Below, piece after piece: positions 42,400 through 51,194 of a stretch of 64,000 nt of DNA. The stretch is from Nonomuraea angiospora (GTDB lineage: Bacteria; Actinomycetota; Actinomycetes; Streptosporangiales; Streptosporangiaceae): NCBI RefSeq assembly GCF_014873145.1, contig NZ_JADBEK010000001.1:11532001-11596000 (forward strand), read 5' to 3'. A program made the position numbers and the translations under genes. How positions within the stretch are numbered: position 1 is the first letter of the stretch; each line of letters starts with the position of its first letter. Below the pieces are notes generated by a model. It was not told the DNA's origin. It did no database searches and saw only the letters and a program-made list of their open reading frames with translations.

Positions 42400-43113
42400 C
42401 TATGAGCGGCGCGGTTCCCAGCGGAACCACAGCCGGAGCGCGACGAGCCCGACGACCGTCCAGGCGGCCAGGACCAGGGCGGGCACGGCCAGGTCGCCGG
42501 TCTTGACGGCGTTCACGACGGCGCTGGTGGGCAGCAGGTCCAGGGCCGGCCGCAGCCACGAGGGCAGCGGGATCGGGCCCATCGCGCCCGCGGAGACCCC
42601 CGACACCAGGAAGACGGGCATGGTGAACGCGGCGGCCAGCTCCGCGCGCGGGATGGCGGCCGTGTACGCGGCGCCGAGCAGCGACAGCACCGCCGACCCC
42701 GCCACCGTGATCGCCGCGAACCCCAGCGGGTCGTCCGGGAACGGCACGCCGGCCACGACCCGCACGGCCACCGTGCTCAGCGCGATCATGGCCACGGTCT
42801 GCGTGGCCGTGCTGGCGATCTGGCCGAGCAGGATCTGCCCGTCCGTCAGCCGGCTCGCCCGCAGGCGCTTGAGTACGAGCTGGTCGCGGCGGGTGGCCAG
42901 GGCGACGGCCACGTTCATGAACGCGGTGATCGCCAGCAGCACGGAGATCGTGCTCTGGAAGATCGCGGTGGCGGCCGAGGGGTTCAGCACGTTCTTCATG
43001 AGCAGCGGCATCCCCACGGCCAGCCCGACCGGGGTCAGCACGGAGCCGAACAGCATGCTCTTGTCCCGCCAGAACAGGCGCGTGCCCAGGCGGTAGGTGG
43101 CGGTCAGGCTCAT
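42400..43113 (-). CDS. ABC-2 type transporter permease
   Basis: 237 residues with six hydrophobic segments. The sequence around RRDQLVLKRLRASRLTDGQIL is a landmark of the ABC-2 drug/antibiotic exporters of actinobacteria, as is the Gly/Pro-rich GPIPLPSWLRPALDLLPTSAVV. It partners the ATPase upstream. Its ATG overlaps the TGA of a 16-codon mini-cistron that arose from duplication of the ATPase/permease junction, so its translation may be re-coupled through that mini-cistron. Confidence 0.92.
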   Translation of the reverse strand: MSLTATYRLGTRLFWRDKSMLFGSVLTPVGLAVGMPLLMKNVLNPSAATAIFQSTISVLLAITAFMNVAVALATRRDQLVLKRLRASRLTDGQILLGQIASTATQTVAMIALSTVAVRVVAGVPFPDDPLGFAAITVAGSAVLSLLGAAYTAAIPRAELAAAFTMPVFLVSGVSAGAMGPIPLPSWLRPALDLLPTSAVVNAVKTGDLAVPALVLAAWTVVGLVALRLWFRWEPRRS

Positions 43114-43195
43114 CGGGCGTCCTCGGGGAAGAGGTCTTCGAGGGTGGCTGTCAGGCTCATCGGGCGCTCTCCAGGAAGAGGTCTTCGAGGGTGGC
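43103..43195. repeat. 47-bp-period tandem duplication of the ATPase/permease junction
   Basis: Copies at 43103-43148 and 43150-43195 are 46 nt each and differ at four positions. Each copy contains the ATPase C-terminal codons, the TGA and the permease start. The ancestral arrangement was therefore a single ATGA overlap. Confidence 0.85.
43110..43160 (-). CDS. Duplication-born 16-codon mini-cistron (MSLTATLEDLFPEDAR)
   Basis: The ATG at 43160 overlaps the ATPase stop (ATGA) and the TGA at 43110-43112 overlaps the permease ATG. The peptide begins like the permease (MSLTAT) and ends like the ATPase (TLEDLFxExAR), because it spans the join of the tandem duplication. It is unlikely to have a function as a peptide, but it can pass ribosomes from one gene to the next. 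Confidence 0.65.
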   Translation of the reverse strand: MSLTATLEDLFPEDAR

Positions 43196-44035
43196 GGCGC
43201 GGACCTCCAGGCCCGACAGGCGCACGCCGTGCCCGGCCGCCCAGGTCAGCAGCGTCTGCGCGGCCAGGTCGGGGTCGTCGGCGCGGCAGACGGCCGTCTC
43301 GCCCTCCACGGTGACCGGCAGCGGCAGCTCGGCCGGGTCCACGTGCGCGGGCAGCCGGAACGCCACCCGCCCCGACCGGGCGGCCAGGGTCTCGGCCATG
43401 TCGCCGGACGCGACGATCTCGCCGGCGTCCAGGATGGCCATGGCCGTGGCCAGGCGCTGCGCCTCCTCCAGGTAGTGCGTGGTCAGCAGGATCGTGGTGC
43501 CCTGCCTGGCCAGGTCGCGGACGACGGTCCAGGTGTTCCTGCGGGCCTCGGGGTCCATGCCGGTGGTCGGCTCGTCGAGGAACAGCACGTCGGGGCGGCC
43601 CAGCAGGGCCAGGGCCAGGTCGAGCCGGCGCTTCTCGCCGCCGGACAGCTGGCGTACCTTGGTGCCCCGCCTGTCCGCCAGCCCGGCCAGCTCCAGCGCC
43701 TCGTCGCGGGGGCGGGGCGCGGCGGTGAAGTCGCGCCAGGTGTCGACGGTCTGGGCGACCGTCAGGTCAGGGAAGAACCCGGCCTCCTGCAGCATGATCC
43801 CGGTGCGCTGCCTGACGGCCGCGCGGTCGGCGTACGGGTCGAGGCCGAGCACGCGCACGCTCCCGCCGTCGGCCCGCTGGAAGCCCGCCAGCACCTCGAT
43901 CGTGCTGGTCTTGCCCGCGCCGTTCCTGCCGAGGAGCGCGAAGATCTGGCCCTGCGCCACCTCGAACGAGATGCCCTTCACCGCCTCGAACCCCTGGTGG
44001 CTCTTCCTGAGCCCGGTCACTTCGATCGCTGTCAT
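43157..44035 (-). CDS. ABC transporter ATP-binding protein (drug/antibiotic export type)
   Basis: 292 residues. Walker A GRNGAGKTS is near residue 37, the signature LSGGEKRRLDLALALLG and Walker B VLFLDEPTTGMDPEA are intact, and the switch His is in LTTHYLEEAQ. The C-terminal domain ends GLEVRAATLEDLFLESAR, typical of DrrA-like exporters. It leads the operon ATPase, permease, sensor kinase, response regulator, an arrangement usually linked to export of membrane-active compounds with self-regulation. Confidence 0.93.
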   Translation of the reverse strand: MTAIEVTGLRKSHQGFEAVKGISFEVAQGQIFALLGRNGAGKTSTIEVLAGFQRADGGSVRVLGLDPYADRAAVRQRTGIMLQEAGFFPDLTVAQTVDTWRDFTAAPRPRDEALELAGLADRRGTKVRQLSGGEKRRLDLALALLGRPDVLFLDEPTTGMDPEARRNTWTVVRDLARQGTTILLTTHYLEEAQRLATAMAILDAGEIVASGDMAETLAARSGRVAFRLPAHVDPAELPLPVTVEGETAVCRADDPDLAAQTLLTWAAGHGVRLSGLEVRAATLEDLFLESAR

Positions 44036-44080
44036 GCGTACGAGTGTTTCCAGGGGAGTCGCGGGGCGACAGTGAAGAAT

Positions 44081-44767
44081 TCACGACTTGCGCGAGAGCT
44101 TGAGCAGCGCGTCCGTGACGCCCTCGGGGTCGACGAGCTGGTGCAGGTGCCGGCCGGGCACGCGGACCACGGGCCAGCCCCGCCGCCCCGCCTCCTCGGC
44201 GACCTTCTCGTACGGCGGGCCGAACCACAGGCACGAGCACCTGACCTCGTCCCACCCGGCGGGCACGGGGATGGGCTGGGTGTAGTAGCCGAGCGGCAGC
44301 CGCGGCTGCTCCGCCGCCACCCTGACGCGCACGGCGGGGTCGGGCAGCATGGCCACCACGTCCTCCTCGTCCCACCAGTCGGTCCAGCGCGGCAGCACGC
44401 CGTCGGGCCCGGCCAGGTCGTGCAGGAACGGCAGGAAGCTTTCCTCCGCGACCTTGATCAGCCCTTCGCGCGGCGGGATGTGCGCGTCGGCGAAGACGCA
44501 GGCCACCACCCGCTCGCCCAGCCCCTCCTTGATCAGCGGCAGGAAGAACCCGGCGTTGCTGTGCGCGGCCAGCACGACGGGCGTGTCAGGCGTGACCGCG
44601 CGCACCGCCTCGACCACCCGCGGCCAGTACGGCGCGTCACCCGTCGCCACGCCGGTCAGGTCGGGCACCACGGCCGCGTGTCCGCGGCGTTCCAGCGACT
44701 CGGCCACGGGAGCCCAGGTCGAGGGCCCGACGGAAGGGCTGTGCACGAGTACGAAGGTCGTCTGCAT
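44081..44767 (-). CDS. Alpha/beta-hydrolase superfamily protein
   Basis: 228 residues. FVLVHSPSVGPSTWAPVAESL is the first strand and oxyanion region; the nucleophile elbow is AHSNAGFF, with Ser in place and Ala instead of the first Gly; the late His is in GRHLHQLVDPEG. The fold is close to small esterases of the Abhydrolase_6 group. The substrate is unknown. The stop lies 45 nt before the exporter ATPase start on the same strand, so read-through is possible. Confidence 0.8.
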   Translation of the reverse strand: MQTTFVLVHSPSVGPSTWAPVAESLERRGHAAVVPDLTGVATGDAPYWPRVVEAVRAVTPDTPVVLAAHSNAGFFLPLIKEGLGERVVACVFADAHIPPREGLIKVAEESFLPFLHDLAGPDGVLPRWTDWWDEEDVVAMLPDPAVRVRVAAEQPRLPLGYYTQPIPVPAGWDEVRCSCLWFGPPYEKVAEEAGRRGWPVVRVPGRHLHQLVDPEGVTDALLKLSRKS

Positions 44768-44779
44768 AGGCCCACCCTG

Positions 44780-46204
44780 TCAGACGACGAGGGTGTGCCG
44801 GGACACCGGACGATCGGCGCCGTCGAAGACCGCCCAGGCCAGGGCCAGGTTGTTCACCGCTCGCGAAAGCTCGTCCTCGGGGAACAGGAAGTGCAGGCGC
44901 ATGCGGTCGGCGTGCCCGCCCAGCGGGTCGAACGATCTGCCCGGCGGCACCGCGACCCCGTGCCTGAGCGCCACCTGGGCGAAGGAGTCCACATCGCCGT
45001 GCGGGATGCGTACCCAGATGGTCTGGCCGCCGAGCGCGGGCTCGAACTCCCAGGACGGCAGCCGCTCGCGCAGCTGCGCGCACAGGTGGTCGTGGCGCCG
45101 GCGCAACGTGCGCACGCGCGCCGCCCGTACCTCCTCCAGGCGGCGCAGCAGCGCGACGGCGGCGAGCTGGCTGAAGACCTCGCCCCCCAGGTCGAACACG
45201 GCCCGCAGCCTGGCCAGCCGCGACACCAGTGGCGCCGCCGCGCGGATCCACCCGACCCGCAACCCGCCCCACACGAGCTTGCTCAGCGAGCCGACGGTGA
45301 TGAGGTGCTCCCCCCGCTCGAACGACGCCAGCGGCGGCGGCGTCCCGCCCGTGAAGCAGAGCTCGGCGCACACCTCGTCGTCGATCAGCGGCACGTCGTG
45401 TTCGGCGGCCAGCGCGGCCAGCCGCCGGCGGGCCGGGTTGTCCATGACCGCGCCGTCCGGGTTGCGGCTGGTGGGGACGAAGTAGCCCAGCGCGGGGCGT
45501 TCGCGCAGATCCTCCGCAGTCCCCGGCCGGACGACGGCGGCGGCGTGCCGGAACACCTCCAGCGCCCCCGGGTACGTCGGCGCCTCGGTCAGCACGGTGT
45601 CGCCGGGGGCCACCAGCAGTCCGGCGAGCAGCGTGAGCGCCTGCTGGGCGCCCGTCGTCACCATGATCTCCTCGGCCGTCGTCGGCACGCCGCGGCCGGT
45701 GTAGTAGGCGGCCAGCGCGGCGCGCAGGGCCGGGTTGCCCGCGGGCTGGTAGCCCAGGTCGCGGGTGTCGGCCAGCCGCGCGCCCGCCTCCTCGTACGCC
45801 TCGAACATCGCCTCCGGCATGTCGTCCGGCGCGGCGCACGTCAGGAGCTGCACGCCGTCCGGCGGGTGCAGGATGTGGAGCAGGAGCGGGTTGGCCGCCA
45901 CGCCGTCCGCCGCGCGCGTCGCCGGCAGCTCGAGCGCGGCCACCCGGGTGCCGCTGCCCTGGCGGCGCACCACGCGGCCCTCCTGCTGCAGCAGGTCGTA
46001 CGCCGCGACCACGGTGCCCCGGCCCACCGCGAGCCGCTTGGCCAGCACCCGGTCCGGCGGGAGCGCCTGGTCCGGCGGCAGCACGCCGTCGTCGATGAGC
46101 GCCCGCAGCCGGGCCGCGAGCAGCAGGTAGAGCGGGCCGCGGCCCGACGCCCAGCGGCCCAGGAGATCGACGAGGTCGCCGTCGGCGAGATTGGCCCCAT
46201 TCAT
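44780..46204 (-). CDS. MocR-type regulator (GntR helix-turn-helix fused to class I aminotransferase)
   Basis: 474 residues. The GntR winged helix covers about 15-85 (GPLYLLLAARLRALIDDG, PPDRVLAKRLAVGRGTVVAAYDLLQQEG, RRQGSGTRV). The aminotransferase-like domain has PTYPGALEVF, TSRNPDGAVM, PLIDDEVCAEL and the PLP lysine in VGSLSKLVWGGLRVGW. MocR proteins sense PLP or an amino-acid adduct and regulate a neighbouring gene. It is divergent from the trans-sulfuration enzyme gene, its probable target. I chose ATG 46204; ATG 46222 lies within the possible operator. Confidence 0.9.
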   Translation of the reverse strand: MNGANLADGDLVDLLGRWASGRGPLYLLLAARLRALIDDGVLPPDQALPPDRVLAKRLAVGRGTVVAAYDLLQQEGRVVRRQGSGTRVAALELPATRAADGVAANPLLLHILHPPDGVQLLTCAAPDDMPEAMFEAYEEAGARLADTRDLGYQPAGNPALRAALAAYYTGRGVPTTAEEIMVTTGAQQALTLLAGLLVAPGDTVLTEAPTYPGALEVFRHAAAVVRPGTAEDLRERPALGYFVPTSRNPDGAVMDNPARRRLAALAAEHDVPLIDDEVCAELCFTGGTPPPLASFERGEHLITVGSLSKLVWGGLRVGWIRAAAPLVSRLARLRAVFDLGGEVFSQLAAVALLRRLEEVRAARVRTLRRRHDHLCAQLRERLPSWEFEPALGGQTIWVRIPHGDVDSFAQVALRHGVAVPPGRSFDPLGGHADRMRLHFLFPEDELSRAVNNLALAWAVFDGADRPVSRHTLVV

Positions 46205-46240
46205 GGACCAATTCTGCCGCATTGGCTCTGACGTTGGACC
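46204..46240. promoter_or_regulatory. Possible MocR operator: TGGACC direct repeats and CCAAT-N8-ATTGG
   Basis: TGGACC occurs at 46204-46209 and 46235-46240, 31 bp apart (about three helical turns, same face). Between them lies the inverted repeat CCAAT-N8-ATTGG (46208-46225). Widely spaced direct repeats are typical of MocR targets. The site lies between the regulator and the divergent enzyme gene. Confidence 0.4.
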
Positions 46241-46263
46241 GTTTTGAGGGCGATCCTTGACAC

Positions 46264-47451
46264 ATGACCGATTCTCATCCCTCTGAGCTCCGCCCCGAGA
46301 CCCGCACCGTCCACGTGCCGCAGCCCGTCATCGAGGGCAGCCGGCCGATCACCGTGCCGATCTACCAGACCTCCGGATTCATCTTCGACGACCCCGCCGT
46401 GATGGCCGACGCGATGGGGCGGGCCGACGGGCCGTTCGTGTACGGGCGCTACACCAACCCCACCGTCCGCTCCCTGGAGGAGGCCGTCTCCGGGCTGGAG
46501 GGCGGGGTCGGGGCCATCGCCACGGGTTCGGGCATGGGCGCGATCAACACCGTCCTGCTGGGCCTGCTCAAGCCCGGCGACCACCTCATCGCGCAGAAGT
46601 CCCTGTACGGCGGGACCGCCGCCATGATCAACGACCTGGTGGGCAGGTTCGGGATCACGGTGACGTACGTGCCCGAGAACGACCCCGCCGCCCTGCGCGC
46701 CGCCGTCCGCCCGGAGACCCGGCTCGTCTACCTGGAGACGATCAGCAACCCGATGACGCTGGTCGCCGACCTGCCGGGGATGTGCGCGGCGGCCCGCGAG
46801 CTGGGGATCCTGTCCGTGGTGGACAACACGTTCGCCACGGCCCTGCTCTGCCGGCCCATCGAGCACGGGGCGGACATCGTCGTACACTCCACCACCAAAT
46901 ACCTGTCCGGGCACACCGACGTGGTGGGCGGGCTCGCCGTGTTCGCCTCCACCGAGCTCTACGAGAAGGTCTGGCACTTCGCGATCGAGCTGGGCGCCTC
47001 CGCCGACCCCTTCGCCGCCTGGCTGTCGCTGCGGGGGCTGCAGACGCTCGCCCTGCGCATGGAACGCCACTGCTCCAACGCCCGCCTCCTCGCCACCCGC
47101 CTGGCCTCGCACCCCGCCGTCACCGCCGTGCACTGGCCGGGCCTGGACACCCACCCCTCCTACGACCTGGCCGGGAAGCTGCTGTCCGACTTCGGCGGGG
47201 TGCTCTCGTTCGACCTCGCCGGCGGGCGGGAGGCGGGGGAGAAGTTCATGAGCTCCGTACGCCTCATGCTCCTCGCCCCATCGCTGGGCGGCGTGGAGAC
47301 GCTCGTCATGCACCCGGCGACGACCTCCCACCGCTCGCTCAGCGCCGCCGAACTGGCCAGGCACGGGATCGGCGAGGGCACCGTACGCATCGCCGTGGGC
47401 ATCGAGCACCCCGAGGACCTGTGGGCCGACGTGGAGCAGGCGCTGGCATAG
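46264..47451 (+). CDS. Trans-sulfuration PLP enzyme (methionine gamma-lyase / cystathionine lyase type)
   Basis: 395 residues. YQTSGFIFDD, FVYGRYTNPTVRSLEEAVSGLEGG cut into its core YGRYTNPT, then GSGMGAI, SLYGGT, and the PLP lysine in HSTTKYLSGHTDVVGG are typical of the Cys/Met metabolism PLP family; NTFATALLCRP carries the cofactor Asp neighbour. It splits or forms C-S bonds in methionine, homocysteine or cystathionine. The following gene is a threonine dehydratase-type enzyme whose start overlaps its stop, which suggests a catabolic pair giving 2-oxobutanoate. The divergent MocR regulator probably controls both. Confidence 0.9.
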   Translation: MTDSHPSELRPETRTVHVPQPVIEGSRPITVPIYQTSGFIFDDPAVMADAMGRADGPFVYGRYTNPTVRSLEEAVSGLEGGVGAIATGSGMGAINTVLLGLLKPGDHLIAQKSLYGGTAAMINDLVGRFGITVTYVPENDPAALRAAVRPETRLVYLETISNPMTLVADLPGMCAAARELGILSVVDNTFATALLCRPIEHGADIVVHSTTKYLSGHTDVVGGLAVFASTELYEKVWHFAIELGASADPFAAWLSLRGLQTLALRMERHCSNARLLATRLASHPAVTAVHWPGLDTHPSYDLAGKLLSDFGGVLSFDLAGGREAGEKFMSSVRLMLLAPSLGGVETLVMHPATTSHRSLSAAELARHGIGEGTVRIAVGIEHPEDLWADVEQALA

Positions 47452-48407
47452 TGGCCTGTGTGGATTACTCGGATGTGCTGGCGGCGGCCGGCCGTATAGA
47501 CGGGCTCGTGCTGCGTACGCCGGTGCTGGAGGTCTCGCCCGGCGTCTTCTTCAAGCTGGAGCTGCTTCAGCACTCGGGATCGTTCAAGGTCCGCGGGGCC
47601 TTCAACCGGATGCTGTCGGCGGGCGAGCTGCCGCCCAGCGGGGTGATCGCCGCCAGCGGCGGCAACCACGGGCTGGCCGTCGCCTACGCGGCGCGGGTCC
47701 TTGGGGTGCGGGCGGAGATCTTCGTGCCCGAGGTCACGAGCCCGGTGAAGGTCGCCGGGCTCGAGGCGCTGGGGGCCCACATCACGCAGACCGGGGCCAT
47801 CTACTCGGAGGCCGCCGAGGCCGCCGCCAAGCGCGCGGCGGAGTCGGGGGCGTTGGCGGTGCACGCGTACGACCAGGCCGAGGTGGTGGCGGGGCAGGGG
47901 ACCACGGGGCTGGAGATCGTCGAGCAGACGGGTGGCGTGGACACGGTGGTGGTCGCCGTCGGCGGGGGCGGCTTCGCCGCCGGCATCACCCTGGGCACCT
48001 CCGGCTCCGTCCCTGCGAGCGGCTCTGCTGTGACGCCCGGATCCGGGCCGCGGATCATCGCGGTCGAGCCCGAGCGGATCCCGACCCTCCACGAGGCGCT
48101 GCGCGCGGGACATCCGGTGCCCGTCGAGGTGAGCGGGGTGGCCGCCGACGCGCTGGGCGCCACCAAGATCGGCGGCATCGCGTTCGAGATCCTGTCCTCG
48201 CCTCGGGTGGAGAGCGTGCTGGTGACCGACGAGGCGATCGTGGAGGCCCGGCGTACCCTCTGGGCGCGTCACCGGGTCGCGGCCGAGCCGGCGGGCGCGA
48301 CGGCGTACGCCGCGCTGCTGGCGGGCGCGTACACGCCGGCTCCGGGGGAGCGGGTGGCCGTGGTGCTGTGCGGCTCCAACACCGACCCCAGCACCCTCAC
48401 CCCCTGA
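47451..48407 (+). CDS. Threonine/serine dehydratase, fold-type II PLP enzyme
   Basis: 318 residues from GTG 47451 (a GTG at 47460 is equally possible). The PLP lysine is in HSGSFKVRGAFNRM, ASGGNHGLAVAYAARVLG binds the cofactor ring and the loop VAVGGGGFAAG holds the phosphate; the C-terminal SNTDPSTL is typical. There is no ACT regulatory domain, so it resembles catabolic threonine dehydratases. A short unconserved insert (SGSVPASGSAVTPGSG) follows the phosphate loop. It overlaps the upstream PLP gene by 1 nt. Confidence 0.88.
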   Translation: MACVDYSDVLAAAGRIDGLVLRTPVLEVSPGVFFKLELLQHSGSFKVRGAFNRMLSAGELPPSGVIAASGGNHGLAVAYAARVLGVRAEIFVPEVTSPVKVAGLEALGAHITQTGAIYSEAAEAAAKRAAESGALAVHAYDQAEVVAGQGTTGLEIVEQTGGVDTVVVAVGGGGFAAGITLGTSGSVPASGSAVTPGSGPRIIAVEPERIPTLHEALRAGHPVPVEVSGVAADALGATKIGGIAFEILSSPRVESVLVTDEAIVEARRTLWARHRVAAEPAGATAYAALLAGAYTPAPGERVAVVLCGSNTDPSTLTP

Positions 48408-48549
48408 CTTCTCCCACTTGCACCGTCACGGACCTAGCGCGTGCCCCCTCCGAACCCTCGCTCCACGCCCGCCCCTGGACGCCCGCCATTGACGCCCCGG
48501 CCCTGGACACCCCGGCCCTGGACACCCGACTGACCTGAAATACCCGCCC

Positions 48550-48733
48550 GGGCTTCCGCCCAACGCCCGCCCGGGCTTCCGCCCAACGCCCGCCCGGGCT
48601 TCCGCCCAACGCCCGCCCGGGCTTCCGCCCAACGCCCGCCCGGGCTTCCGCCCAACGCCCGCCCGGGCTTCCGCCCAACGCCCGCCCGGGCTTCCGCCCA
48701 ACGCCCGCCCGGGCTTCCGCCCCCCAAGCCCGC
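48550..48733. repeat. Eight tandem copies of a 23-bp unit
   Basis: The unit GGGCTTCCGCCCAACGCCCG plus CCC starts at 48550, 48573, 48596, 48619, 48642, 48665, 48688 and 48711 with almost no variation. GGGCTTCCGCCC within each unit can fold into a GGGC/GCCC hairpin on either strand. The array lies between the 3' ends of two convergent genes, so it may end transcription in both directions. It has no spacers and is not a CRISPR array. Confidence 0.92.
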
Positions 48734-48741
48734 CTGGACTT

Positions 48742-48795
48742 CCGCCCCAAAACCGCCCCAAAACCGCCCCAAAACCGCCCCAAAACCGCCCCAAT
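48742..48795. repeat. 11-bp tandem repeat CGCCCCAAAAC
   Basis: About five copies of CGCCCCAAAAC follow the 23-bp array directly. More degenerate copies of CCCTGGACGCCC-like sequence flank both arrays (48465-48530 and 48805-48860), so nearly the whole 485-bp space between the genes is repeat-derived. No coding feature is supported there. Confidence 0.85.
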
Positions 48796-48892
48796 GCCCG
48801 CCGCCAATGCCTGGCCCTGGACGCCCGAGCCGGAATGCCCAGCCGGGACGCCCAGTCCAGCCACAACCATCAGGCGTCAGTGGTGCCCGCCG

Positions 48893-49723
48893 TCAGCTGT
48901 ACGTGTGCTCAGCAGCCGGGAAAGCGCCCGTCGCCACGTCGGCGGCGAAGGCGCGGACGGCGCGATCCATCTCGGCGGCCAGATCCGCGTAGCGCTTGAC
49001 GAACCGGGCGGGCCGCGGCGTGAGCCCCATCAGGTCCTGCCACACCAGAACCTGCGCGTCCGTCCCGGCGCCCGCGCCGATGCCGATGGTGGGGATCGTC
49101 AGCGACGCCGTCACCCGCTCCGCCAGGTCCGCCGGCACGCACTCGAGCACCACCGAGAACGCCCCGGCCCGTTCCAGGTCCTTGGCGTCCGCCATGAGCT
49201 CGTCGCCCGACTGGCCGCGCCCCTGAACGCGGTAACCGCCCAGGACGTTCACCGACTGCGGGGTCAGCCCGAGGTGGGCCATGACCGGAACACCGGCCGA
49301 GACCAGCGCCTCCACCTGCGGGACGACCCGGCGGCCGCCCTCCAGCTTGACGGCGTGCGCCCCGGCCTCCTTCATGAAGCGCGCGGCCGACTCAAGCGCT
49401 TGCTGGGGCGAGGACTGGTACGACCCGAACGGCAGATCCGCCACCACCAGCGCCCGGGACGAGCCGCGCACCACGGCCGCCGTCAGGGGCAGGAGGTCGT
49501 CGACCGTGACGGGCAGCGTGGAGTCGTACCCGTAGACGACCATGGCCGCAGAGTCGCCCACCAGCAGAACGGGGATGCCCGCGTCGTCGAAGACCCTGGC
49601 CGTCATCGCGTCGTAGGCGGTGACCATGGGCCACCGCTCTCCGCGCTCCTTGGCGGCGGTAAGGTCGCGAACGGTGACCCGGCGCCCGGAGACGCCCCCG
49701 TACAGTGTGGTTGAAGAGGACAT
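48893..49723 (-). CDS. panB: 3-methyl-2-oxobutanoate hydroxymethyltransferase
   Basis: 276 residues. [42 protein letters not shown] cut to [32 protein letters not shown] and [21 protein letters not shown] are the ketopantoate hydroxymethyltransferase signatures. It makes ketopantoate from 2-oxoisovalerate and methylene-tetrahydrofolate, the first step toward pantothenate and CoA. panC and panD are not nearby. Confidence 0.95.
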   Translation of the reverse strand: MSSSTTLYGGVSGRRVTVRDLTAAKERGERWPMVTAYDAMTARVFDDAGIPVLLVGDSAAMVVYGYDSTLPVTVDDLLPLTAAVVRGSSRALVVADLPFGSYQSSPQQALESAARFMKEAGAHAVKLEGGRRVVPQVEALVSAGVPVMAHLGLTPQSVNVLGGYRVQGRGQSGDELMADAKDLERAGAFSVVLECVPADLAERVTASLTIPTIGIGAGAGTDAQVLVWQDLMGLTPRPARFVKRYADLAAEMDRAVRAFAADVATGAFPAAEHTYS

Positions 49724-49868
49724 GTGTGAACCCTCCAGAAACGTCTCGAGGCGCCCCAGTGGCGTCCCCGGACTTCTTCCGATGATGGCACGCGCTGTCG
49801 CGTGCCGAAAAACCTGTGGCGAAACTGTCGGTGCCTCTTGCCAGAATCAGCGCGGAGGTTGAATCGAC

Positions 49869-51194
49869 ATGGCTCTCGCCCCTTACCGACGACTGCTCAA
49901 GATCCCGGGTGTTCCCGCGCTGCTGCTGATGGGGCTGCTGGCGCGGGTTCCGTCCACGGCCATGGGGATGACGCTCACCCTGCACGTCGCCGTGGCGCTC
50001 GACCTCGGATACGGCAAGGCTGGGCTGGTCACCATGGCCAACACCATCGGCATGGCGATCGGCTCGCCGTTGTCGGGGAGGTTCGTCGACAGGCACGGGT
50101 TACGTCCGGTGGTCATGGTCACGACCGTGGCGCAGGCGGTGTTCTGGTCGTGCGCGTGGGCGCTGCCGTTCCCGGCCCTGATCGGGACGGCGGCGGTGGC
50201 GGGGCTGCTGGCGTTGCCGGTGTTCAGCGTGACCAGGCAGTGCCTGGCCGCCATGGTGCCGGTCGCCCAGCGGCGTAGCGCGTTCGCGCTCGACTCCATG
50301 CTGGTCGAGCTGGCGTACATGGCCGGTCCCGCTCTCGCGGTGGCCGGGCTGACGATGCTGGGCAGCCAGGTGACGATGACGACCATCGCGGTCGCCACGG
50401 CGGCGGCGGGCCTGGGCATGTTCGCGCTCAACCCGCCCACCCGATCGCCCGAGGAGCTCGAGGCGCAATCGATCAAGGTGTCGCGGCGGCAGTGGCTGAC
50501 GCCCGGGTTCGTGGCGCTGCTCGGGACGGCGGCGGCGGCCACGTTCGTGCTCACGGCCACGGAGCTGTCCCTGATCGCGACCATGAACAACGCCGGCCAG
50601 ACCCAGTGGGTCGGCCTCGCCGTGGCCATCTGGTGCGTTTACTCCCTGACCGGCGGTTTCGTGTACGGCGGGCTGTCGCGTGGCTTCTCGCCCTTGGTGC
50701 TCATCGCCTTGATGGGCCTGCTCACGATCCCGGTCAGCCTGGTGAGCAGCTGGCAATGGCTGGTCGTGATGCTCCTCCCGGCAGGCATCCTCTGCGCGCC
50801 GGCACTGTCGGCCACGGTGGACGTGCTCTCCCGGTGGGTGCCCTCCGCGGCGCGCGGTGAGGCGATGGGCTTCCACGGCACGGCCCTGCTGATCGGCGGC
50901 GCGACCTCGGCCCCCATCGCGGGCGCCGTGATCGACGCGAGCGGGCCGACGTGGGCGTTCGTGCTCGCTGGCCTGGTGGGAGTGGCCATGGTGCTCGCCG
51001 CCGCCCCCTTCTGGCCCCGCCGCCCCGCCGACCCCCTCCCCACCTCGACCCAGACCCCGACGGCCTCACCACCCTCGTCACTCGTCGGACCCACCTCAGC
51101 ACCGACTGAGCCGACTCCAGCACCGACTCCAGCGCCGACCGAGCCGACTCCAGCGCCGGCCGGGTCCACTCCAGCACCGGCCGAGGCTCCTTGA
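49869..51194 (+). CDS. MFS transporter with repeat-encoded C-terminal tail
   Basis: 441 residues, 12 predicted membrane helices. The loop between helices 2 and 3 reads GRFVDRHGLRPVVM, the MFS motif A. The closest group appears to be small-molecule exporters of the YbcL/YcaD-like MFS type. The last 50 residues are a Pro/Thr/Ala tail (TEPTPAPTPAPTEPTPAPAG) encoded by imperfect 18-33-bp repeats, so tail length may vary between strains. CAGAAT at 49842 and GGAGG at 49854 form a plausible promoter and ribosome site. The substrate is unknown. Confidence 0.85.
   Translation: MALAPYRRLLKIPGVPALLLMGLLARVPSTAMGMTLTLHVAVALDLGYGKAGLVTMANTIGMAIGSPLSGRFVDRHGLRPVVMVTTVAQAVFWSCAWALPFPALIGTAAVAGLLALPVFSVTRQCLAAMVPVAQRRSAFALDSMLVELAYMAGPALAVAGLTMLGSQVTMTTIAVATAAAGLGMFALNPPTRSPEELEAQSIKVSRRQWLTPGFVALLGTAAAATFVLTATELSLIATMNNAGQTQWVGLAVAIWCVYSLTGGFVYGGLSRGFSPLVLIALMGLLTIPVSLVSSWQWLVVMLLPAGILCAPALSATVDVLSRWVPSAARGEAMGFHGTALLIGGATSAPIAGAVIDASGPTWAFVLAGLVGVAMVLAAAPFWPRRPADPLPTSTQTPTASPPSSLVGPTSAPTEPTPAPTPAPTEPTPAPAGSTPAPAEAP

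Noticed and set aside
43097..46231. 1044-codon open frame on the plus strand
   Set aside because: It is antisense to the well-supported ABC ATPase, hydrolase and MocR genes and has an Arg/Gly/His-biased composition typical of GC-rich shadow frames.
48550..48733. Regular short repeats resembling a CRISPR array
   Set aside because: Units follow each other directly with no unique spacers, and no cas gene is present; it is a minisatellite.
48397..48870. Minus-strand frames of 112-157 codons across the tandem repeats
   Set aside because: They stay open in several registers only because the 23-bp unit lacks stop codons; no start signal or homology is visible.
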